DNA of 10,706 bases from Desulfonatronaceae bacterium UBA663 (GTDB lineage Bacteria; Desulfobacterota; Desulfovibrionia; Desulfovibrionales; Desulfonatronaceae): the NCBI GenBank assembly GCA_002299865.1, contig DBNV01000101.1:1-10706 (forward strand). The letters are read 5' to 3'. How positions within the stretch are numbered: the first letter of the stretch is position 1; every line of letters starts with the position of its first letter. A model generated the notes under the pieces. The model did not search any database. It was not told the origin of the DNA and saw only the letters and a program-made list of their open reading frames with translations. Shown piece by piece: positions 5,727-10,706 of this stretch. Both the position numbers and the translations under genes were made by a program.

Positions 5727-6581
5727 ATGAAACATCCCGTCATGCATCAACGATCACCCCTAGAGGCGGTCCACGCCGCCGTCGGCACCCTGCGCTCCCT
5801 GCTCCCCCCAGCAGCGTCTTCACCTATGGGCATTATCCTGGGCACAGGTCTGGGTCAATGGGTCGAAATCCTGACTCGGGCCGTCAGCGTCCCTTACGGG
5901 GAAATCCCCGGCTTTCCCCGCTCCACGGTGGAAAGCCATGCCGGATTCGTCCACGCCGGACTGTTCGACGACCACCCCGTCTTGGCTCTGCAAGGCCGCT
6001 TTCACCTCTACGAGGGATACGGCACGGACGAGGTCTGTTTCGGTGTGCGCACGCTGGCTCTGCTCGGAGTAAAGCAACTTATCATCACCAACGCCGCGGG
6101 CGCGCTCAACCCCTTGTTCCAGCCCGGCGAAATCATGGTTGTCAGCGACCAGATCAATCTCACCGGACACAATCCCTTGATCGGCCTGAACTACGGAGAA
6201 CCGAAGTTCCCGGACATGAGCCGGTTGTTTTCACCGCGCCTGCGCGCCCTGGCCCACGCCGCCGCCAAGGACTGCGGGCTGCGCCTCCAGGAGGGGGTTT
6301 ACGTGGGCATACTCGGCCCCAGTCTGGAGACTCCGGCGGAAACCAGGGCCTTCCGCATGCTAGGCGGCGACGCCATCGGCATGTCTTTGGTCCTGGAAAC
6401 CATAGCCGCCCGCCAAATGGGCCTGAAAATCCTGGGTCTGTCCTGTTTGACCAACAAAAATCTGCCTGACTGCATGGCCCCCACCAGCCTGGAGCAAGTC
6501 ATTTCCGTGGGACAAAGCATTGTCCCCAAACTTTCCACACTGCTCCCCGTCCTGGTGGCGTCCATGGCCCGCCATGCTTAG
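5727..6581 (+). CDS. punA: Purine nucleoside phosphorylase, trimeric PNP family
   Basis: The family splits purine nucleosides with phosphate into the free base and (deoxy)ribose 1-phosphate, in purine salvage. The 284 residues match the usual length and contain the family landmarks: phosphate loop ILGTGLG (37-43), QGRFHLYEGY (89-98, active-site H93), TNAAGALNP (121-129), GPSLETPAE (198-206), GMS (218-220) and TNKN (242-245). E201 and N243 fall at the positions that bind 6-oxopurines in human PNP, and the Asp typical of methylthioadenosine phosphorylase is absent, so inosine and guanosine are the likely substrates. Some contacts are unusual: the aromatic residue before E201 is Leu, TVPE is LVLE, and the usual His of HEEV is missing. 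The following transporter gene starts within its last codons, so the two are probably co-expressed. The gene symbol is by family analogy. Confidence 0.92.
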   Translation: MKHPVMHQRSPLEAVHAAVGTLRSLLPPAASSPMGIILGTGLGQWVEILTRAVSVPYGEIPGFPRSTVESHAGFVHAGLFDDHPVLALQGRFHLYEGYGTDEVCFGVRTLALLGVKQLIITNAAGALNPLFQPGEIMVVSDQINLTGHNPLIGLNYGEPKFPDMSRLFSPRLRALAHAAAKDCGLRLQEGVYVGILGPSLETPAETRAFRMLGGDAIGMSLVLETIAARQMGLKILGLSCLTNKNLPDCMAPTSLEQVISVGQSIVPKLSTLLPVLVASMARHA

Positions 6582-7566
6582 ACTTTTCAACAAAAACCGG
6601 TCACGGCGCTCCCCGATGCTTCAAGGTGTAGACCGGCCGGCCACAGCCGCCTTGTTTCTGGCCACAGTTCTTTGGGGCGGGTCCTTCATCGCCATGAAGC
6701 TGGCCATCGGCGTGTATGGGCCCATAGTCGTGGTCTTCGCGCGCATGGCCCTGGCCAGTCTCTGCCTTCTGCTCCTGGTGGGCCGCTTCAAATCCGAGCG
6801 CTACCGGTCCGGCGACTGGAAGCCCCTGCTCTTCATGGCCCTTTGCGAGCCGTGCTTCTACCTCCTGTTCGAGGCCATGGCCCTGACCTACACCAGCGCC
6901 TCCCAGGTCGGGATGATCGTGGCCATCCTGCCGATGATGGTTGCTGTGGCGGCCAGGTTCGTCCTTAATGAACGTCTTCCCGTGCGGACATGGATCGGTT
7001 TCGCCCTGGCCATCCTTGGGGTCGTCTGGCTGACCATCCATTCCGTGAGCGATGAACACGCGCCCAATCCGCTTTTAGGTAATTTCCTGGGATTTTTGGC
7101 CATGTGCTGCGCCGTGGGATACATAATCACCGTCAAAATCCTGTGCGACCGCTTCAGCCCGCTGTTTCTCACGGCTGTCCAGGCCTTTGTGGCCTGCATT
7201 TTCTTTTTGCCGCTGCTTTTTCTGCCGGGCACGACCATGCCCGACACCTTTCACCTGGGTGCTGTGATCGCCATCCTCTACCTGGGCATCGGGGTGACAC
7301 TCGGGGCTTACTGGCTCTATAACTTCGGGATCAGCCGAATTCCAGCCGGACAGGCTTCGATTTTCCTCAACCTGATTCCGGTGATCACCCTGTTCCTGGG
7401 ATGGCTGATCCTTGGGGAACGGCTCACGCCCATGCAGTACGTTGCCTGTGCAGTGATCGTTTTCGCCGTGTTCCTCAGCCAGGGCCGACGACGGGCACGA
7501 CCGCGGGCAATTGACATCACCATTCACCGCGTCCCGAAGGCGCGCAAGAGCACCAGGTATTCCTGA
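6574..7566 (+). CDS. EamA/DMT-superfamily transporter, ten membrane helices
   Basis: An inner-membrane carrier of the drug/metabolite transporter superfamily. The substrate cannot be read from sequence. The 330 residues contain two EamA repeats at about 24-155 and 168-302, each with five hydrophobic helices. Family marks are LWGGSFIAMK (33-42) in the first helix and the acidic turns NERLP (132-136) and GERLT (281-285) in equivalent places of the two halves. The ATG at 6574 overlaps the purine phosphorylase stop by 8 bases (ATGCTTAG), suggesting coupled translation. A second ATG at 6616 would give 316 residues, and neither has a clear ribosome binding site. Next to a purine phosphorylase it might move nucleosides or bases, but that is speculation. 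The last 25 or so residues are a basic, non-membrane tail, and its final part is encoded antisense to the end of tlyA. Confidence 0.88.
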   Translation: MLRLFNKNRSRRSPMLQGVDRPATAALFLATVLWGGSFIAMKLAIGVYGPIVVVFARMALASLCLLLLVGRFKSERYRSGDWKPLLFMALCEPCFYLLFEAMALTYTSASQVGMIVAILPMMVAVAARFVLNERLPVRTWIGFALAILGVVWLTIHSVSDEHAPNPLLGNFLGFLAMCCAVGYIITVKILCDRFSPLFLTAVQAFVACIFFLPLLFLPGTTMPDTFHLGAVIAILYLGIGVTLGAYWLYNFGISRIPAGQASIFLNLIPVITLFLGWLILGERLTPMQYVACAVIVFAVFLSQGRRRARPRAIDITIHRVPKARKSTRYS

Positions 7567-8279
7567 TTGCCCTTGGGGCCAAGGATTTTTGCAGGCACAC
7601 TGCCCAGGCTAAGGAGCCCCAATTCTTCCTCGGCGAACCGGATCACATCGGCCAGAGCCTCATCCCGCAAGGCCGGATCTCGCACCACGCCCTTGACCAC
7701 GGCCTTCGGCCCCACCTCGAACTGAGGCTTGACCAGGGCGATGATCTCCCCGCCGGGCTTGAGAAACTGAAGACAGGACGGCAGGATCAGCCGCAGGGAA
7801 ATGAAGGAGCAGTCCACGACGACCAGGTCCACCGGCTCCGGGAGCAGGTCCGGCTGCGCCTGACGGAAATTCACTCCCTCCAGGTTCACCACGCGGGGGT
7901 CCTGGCGCAGCTTCCAGTGCAGCTGCCCCCGGCCCACGTCCACGCAGTAGACCCTGGCCGCTCCGTGCTGCAACAGACAGTCCGTGAAGCCGCCGGTGGA
8001 CGCGCCTACGTCCAGGGCGACCACGCCTTGCACAATGATCGGGAAATGTTCCAAGGCCGTGAGCAGCTTCTCCCCGCCACGGCTGACGAAGCGTTTCCCG
8101 GCCTCGACCTCCAGGACCACGTCCCGGGACAGGGCCTGGCCCGGCTTGGCAACGGGCCGCAGACCACTGTCCGTCCGCATGCGGACCATGCCGGCCATGA
8201 TCAGGCGTTTGCCCTGTTCTCTAGACTCGACCAGCCCCTGGTCCGCCAATAATTGATCCGCGCGGATCTTTTCGGCCAC
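7524..8279 (-). CDS. tlyA: TlyA-family rRNA 2'-O-methyltransferase (S4 domain plus FtsJ-like domain)
   Basis: TlyA enzymes use S-adenosylmethionine to methylate ribose 2'-hydroxyls of rRNA; in mycobacteria the targets are C1409 of 16S and C1920 of 23S rRNA. The 251 residues comprise an S4 RNA-binding domain (about 5-62, RADQLLADQGL), then a Rossmann methyltransferase domain with SRGGEKL (67-73), the cofactor loop DVGASTGGFTD (90-100), VVVDCSF (153-159), LVKPQFE (182-188) and GNQEY (238-242). K71, D156, K184 and E240 form the expected catalytic tetrad. The old hemolysin label of the family is probably misleading. A GTG start at 8279 is chosen: it lies eight bases beyond the thrC stop, and earlier starts would lie inside thrC. 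The nearest Shine-Dalgarno-like AGGA is 12 bases away, so the start is not fully certain. The stop lies 43 bases inside the opposing EamA gene. Confidence 0.92.
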   Translation of the reverse strand: MAEKIRADQLLADQGLVESREQGKRLIMAGMVRMRTDSGLRPVAKPGQALSRDVVLEVEAGKRFVSRGGEKLLTALEHFPIIVQGVVALDVGASTGGFTDCLLQHGAARVYCVDVGRGQLHWKLRQDPRVVNLEGVNFRQAQPDLLPEPVDLVVVDCSFISLRLILPSCLQFLKPGGEIIALVKPQFEVGPKAVVKGVVRDPALRDEALADVIRFAEEELGLLSLGSVPAKILGPKGNQEYLVLLRAFGTR

Positions 8280-8286
8280 ACCCGGA

Positions 8287-9744
8287 CTAATTCCTGGATT
8301 GCAGGCCAAGCAGCTCAGCCACGGAGCGAGCCGCCTTGATCGTGTACTCCTGCTCCCCAAGCCTTGCCTTCTCCTCGACCGAAGAAACCTTGCGCGGCCT
8401 GTTCACCAGCTCCGACCTGGGGCTGATCTCGTATTCCGGAGGAAACGCATCCTCGAAATACATCTCCTGAAACCCGATGAACTTCAGGCTGTGGGCCGTG
8501 GCGTCCAGGACGGCCAGTTCGTCCTTGCGCAGCAATCCCAGCTCCTTGGCCCGCAGCAGTCCGGCCAAGCATTCCCCACCCTGGGTGCATGCGATATGAC
8601 CATGCCGGTTAGCCAGGAGCATGGCCTCGACAATGGCCTGCTCCTCCACCTGGACCACGTGGAACAGTCCGGCTCCGCCAACCTGCTCATATTGTTTAAC
8701 CAAATGCTTGACCCGAGGGAAGGAAACCGGATTGCCGATCATGGCCGCCTGGGCCACGCTGGCCTGAACGGGCACGGGGCGGTATTCGCGCTTGTCCGGA
8801 TCGTCTTCTCTGTAATACCGGAATACGGGGTTAGCATGGGCCGACTGCACACCGAAAATCCTGGGCAGGGCCTCAATGATCCCCAGGTAGTGCAGTTTGA
8901 GAAAACCGCCCATGATCGCTGTGACGTTGCCCGCGTTGCCGATGGGTACGAACACGGCCTTGTCCGCCACGTTCCAGGCATAGTGCTGGGCTGTCTCAAA
9001 GGCGTAGGATTCCTGGCCCAGGATGCGCCAGGCGTTCTTGGAATTGAGCAGGGCCACGCGGTAATTTTCGGCCAGATGCTCCACCACTTTCATGCAGTCG
9101 TCGAACACGCCGGGTAACTCCAGGACCACAGCCCCGCTGCCCAGCGGCTGGGCCAACTGTTGCGGGGTGACCTTGCCTTGGGGCAGGAGCACCACGCTCT
9201 TGACTGCCCCGCCCACATAAGCCGCGTACAAGGCGGCGGACGCGGAAGTATCGCCGGTGGAAGCGCAGACCGTGAGCACCTGGTCCCAGCCGTGACGGCG
9301 GACCAGGGCCTTGAGATAGCTGAAGGCGCAGGCCATGCCCCGGTCCTTGAAGGATGCGCTGGGGTTCTGGCCGTCGTTCTTAAAGGCCAGCGGCTGACCG
9401 ACGAGGTCGCGCAAGGCTGACGAGGCCGGAATAATCGGGGTGTTGCCCTCGCCCAGCCAGACAATATCCTCAGGCTCCAACACCGGCGCGATCAGCTCGT
9501 AGAAGCGGAAAATGCCCTTCAGTTCGGGCCGACGCGTGGCCGCCCGCAGATCAAAGACCTCCCGCCACTGCGACCCAGCAGTGGCTCCCAACTCGTGGAA
9601 GCGTTCGTCCTCCAGCAGCAGGATCTCGCCGCAGCGCGGACAGGCGTAGTGCAGTTCGGCGATGTCCAGCCGCGCCTTGCACCCCAGGCAGACATAAACC
9701 AGATGTCCGCGATGCTTTGGAAAGGAATCGTAGTGGTTGTTCAT
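8287..9744 (-). CDS. thrC: Threonine synthase
   Basis: This PLP enzyme converts O-phosphohomoserine to threonine, the last step of threonine synthesis. The 485 residues begin with a zinc-ribbon-like segment (CLGC at 19-22 and CPRC at 35-38), as in many bacterial threonine synthases of this length. The PLP-binding fold follows, with LGEGNTP (97-103), the Schiff-base lysine K133 in NPSASFKDRGM, STGDTSASAA (162-171) and the phosphate-binding loop GNAGN (269-273). TQGGE and LDATAHSLKF appear in the C-terminal third. It is 70 bases downstream of argB and 7 bases upstream of tlyA, so the three are probably one transcript. Only a weak purine-rich GAGA precedes the ATG at 9744. No frameshift or missing key residue is seen. 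Confidence 0.96.
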   Translation of the reverse strand: MNNHYDSFPKHRGHLVYVCLGCKARLDIAELHYACPRCGEILLLEDERFHELGATAGSQWREVFDLRAATRRPELKGIFRFYELIAPVLEPEDIVWLGEGNTPIIPASSALRDLVGQPLAFKNDGQNPSASFKDRGMACAFSYLKALVRRHGWDQVLTVCASTGDTSASAALYAAYVGGAVKSVVLLPQGKVTPQQLAQPLGSGAVVLELPGVFDDCMKVVEHLAENYRVALLNSKNAWRILGQESYAFETAQHYAWNVADKAVFVPIGNAGNVTAIMGGFLKLHYLGIIEALPRIFGVQSAHANPVFRYYREDDPDKREYRPVPVQASVAQAAMIGNPVSFPRVKHLVKQYEQVGGAGLFHVVQVEEQAIVEAMLLANRHGHIACTQGGECLAGLLRAKELGLLRKDELAVLDATAHSLKFIGFQEMYFEDAFPPEYEISPRSELVNRPRKVSSVEEKARLGEQEYTIKAARSVAELLGLQSRN

Positions 9745-9767
9745 GGCTGTCTCAAATCCCTAAAAGT

Positions 9768-9779
9768 TCAAGCGCTTGA
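9768..9779. repeat. 12-base perfect palindrome between argB and thrC
   Basis: tcaagcgcttga reads the same on both strands and lies in the 70-base gap between argB and thrC. Its inner part is too short to form a strong hairpin and no T-run follows directly, so it is not a convincing terminator. It could be a small operator. The symmetry is seen; any role is a guess. Confidence 0.35.
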
Positions 9780-9814
9780 GGCGACGCGGCAGTCGGGAGC
9801 TTTCCAGCGCACTG

Positions 9815-10693
9815 TTAAAAGACGATTTCCGTGCCAATCCCGCCCTTGGTGAACATTTCCAGCAGAATGGAATTCTCCAGACGTCCGTCGATGATGTGCG
9901 CCTTCTCCACCCCGGCCTCCACGGCCTCCAGACAACATTTGACCTTGGGGATCATGCCGCCGCGCACCACGCCCCGTTCCAGGGCCTCCACGGCCTTGTG
10001 CCTGTTCATGGAAGAAATCAGGTTGCCGTCCGGGTCCAACACCCCGGTCACGTCTGTCAGCAGAATCAACCTTTTGGCCTCCAGGGCCGCAGCCACGGCC
10101 CCGGCCACGGCGTCGGCGTTGATGTTGTAAGTCTCGCCCTCGTCATCCACGCCCACGGGCGCGATCACGGGGATGAACCCCTCGGCCTCCAGGATTTTGA
10201 TCAGGCCGGTGCGGATGTCCGTGACCTCGCCCACCTTGCCCAGGTCGATGATTTCCGGCGGCATGTCCTTGTGCGGGATGACTATTTCCATCTTCTGGGC
10301 GTTGATGATCCGGCCGTCCTTGCCCGAAAGCCCAACGGCCTTGCCTCCGTGCAGGTTGAGCAGGTTGACGATCTCTTTGTTCACTTTGCCCACCAGGACC
10401 ATCTCCACCACGTCCATGGTGGCCTGGTCCGTGACCCGCAAGCCCTCCCGGAACTGGCAGGAGATGCCCAACTGATCGAGCATTTTGCCGATCTGCGGAC
10501 CGCCGCCGTGGACAATGATCGGGTTGACCCCGATGTAGCGCAGCAGGACAATGTTCAGAGCAAAGGCCCGCTTGAGCTGGTTATCCTTCATGGCGTGGCC
10601 GCCGTACTTGATGACCACGGTCTGCCCGTAAAAATCGCGGATATAGGGCAAGGCTTCCAAAAGCAGCTTGGCTTTGGCGACTTCAAGTTCCAT
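9815..10693 (-). CDS. argB: Acetylglutamate kinase (probably arginine-sensitive type)
   Basis: ArgB phosphorylates N-acetyl-L-glutamate with ATP, the second step of arginine synthesis. The 292 residues include VIKYGG (27-32) with the phosphate-contacting lysine K29, the glycine-rich loop VHGGGPQIGK (61-70), GLRVTD (84-89), NINADAVAGAVA (190-201), LLTDVTGVLD (211-220), GGMIPKV (245-251) with conserved K250, and a GTEIV ending. Before the first strand lies a helix of about 22 residues (AKAKLLLEALPYIRDFYG). The E. coli enzyme, which is not inhibited by arginine, lacks this extension, while hexameric arginine-inhibited enzymes have it, so feedback inhibition by arginine is likely (inference from family knowledge). 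The ATG at 10693 has AAGG nine bases upstream. It is the first gene of the argB-thrC-tlyA group within the window. Confidence 0.97.
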   Translation of the reverse strand: MELEVAKAKLLLEALPYIRDFYGQTVVIKYGGHAMKDNQLKRAFALNIVLLRYIGVNPIIVHGGGPQIGKMLDQLGISCQFREGLRVTDQATMDVVEMVLVGKVNKEIVNLLNLHGGKAVGLSGKDGRIINAQKMEIVIPHKDMPPEIIDLGKVGEVTDIRTGLIKILEAEGFIPVIAPVGVDDEGETYNINADAVAGAVAAALEAKRLILLTDVTGVLDPDGNLISSMNRHKAVEALERGVVRGGMIPKVKCCLEAVEAGVEKAHIIDGRLENSILLEMFTKGGIGTEIVF

Positions 10694-10706
10694 GGCGTGA
10701 ACCTTC

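Noticed and set aside
5718..5731. A 14-base match (GAGACAGCCATGAA) between the start regions of the purine phosphorylase gene and thrC (9740-9753, minus)
   Set aside because: It covers a purine-rich ribosome binding area plus start codon and does not extend further, so similar constraint or chance is more likely than a shared regulator.
7524..8279. Reading tlyA as a hemolysin or toxin
   Set aside because: The S4 domain, methyltransferase motifs and intact K-D-K-E tetrad show an rRNA methyltransferase; the hemolysin label is historical.

Overview
The window reads as an ordinary, densely packed bacterial chromosome segment of moderately high GC. It carries nine protein genes, with no RNA genes, CRISPR array, insertion sequence or prophage that I can see. 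The best guess for the organism is a member of the Desulfovibrionales (Desulfobacterota). The main reason is a single-polypeptide acetyl-CoA carboxylase carboxyltransferase (alpha part first, beta part second) beside a biotin carboxylase, together with PomA-like motA/motB and a free-standing PilZ protein. This assignment is inferred from gene content, not from a search.

Layout. Positions 1-5645 (minus strand, read from right to left) form an apparent five-gene operon: motA, motB, a pilZ-domain gene, a biotin carboxylase (accC-like) and a fused accA-accD. The last gene runs off the left edge. motA/motB and motB/pilZ each overlap by 11 bases, and pilZ/accC overlap by 26. accC and the fused carboxyltransferase are separated by 90 bases that contain a strong GC-rich hairpin. 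Positions 5646-5726 are a short divergent intergenic region. Positions 5727-7566 (plus strand) hold a trimeric-type purine nucleoside phosphorylase overlapping by 8 bases with a ten-helix EamA/DMT transporter. Positions 7524-10693 (minus strand) hold argB, thrC and tlyA, probably co-transcribed in that order. The tail of tlyA overlaps the tail of the EamA gene by 43 bases, end to end.

Function. The left operon couples the flagellar stator (MotA/MotB), a probable c-di-GMP sensor (PilZ) and two of the three activities needed to make malonyl-CoA for fatty acid synthesis. The biotin carrier protein is not in the window. The central pair combines purine salvage with metabolite transport. The right cluster joins arginine synthesis (N-acetylglutamate kinase, with the N-terminal helix of arginine-inhibited enzymes), threonine synthesis and an rRNA 2'-O-methyltransferase.

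I do not see an undescribed defence or mobile system. The points most worth a second look are the stator-PilZ-carboxylase operon, the unusual features of the two carboxylase proteins (shifted zinc-ribbon spacing, altered CT and BC motifs, long inter-domain linker), the hairpin and missing Shine-Dalgarno before the fused carboxyltransferase, the altered active site of the purine phosphorylase, and the overlapping 3' ends of the EamA and tlyA genes.
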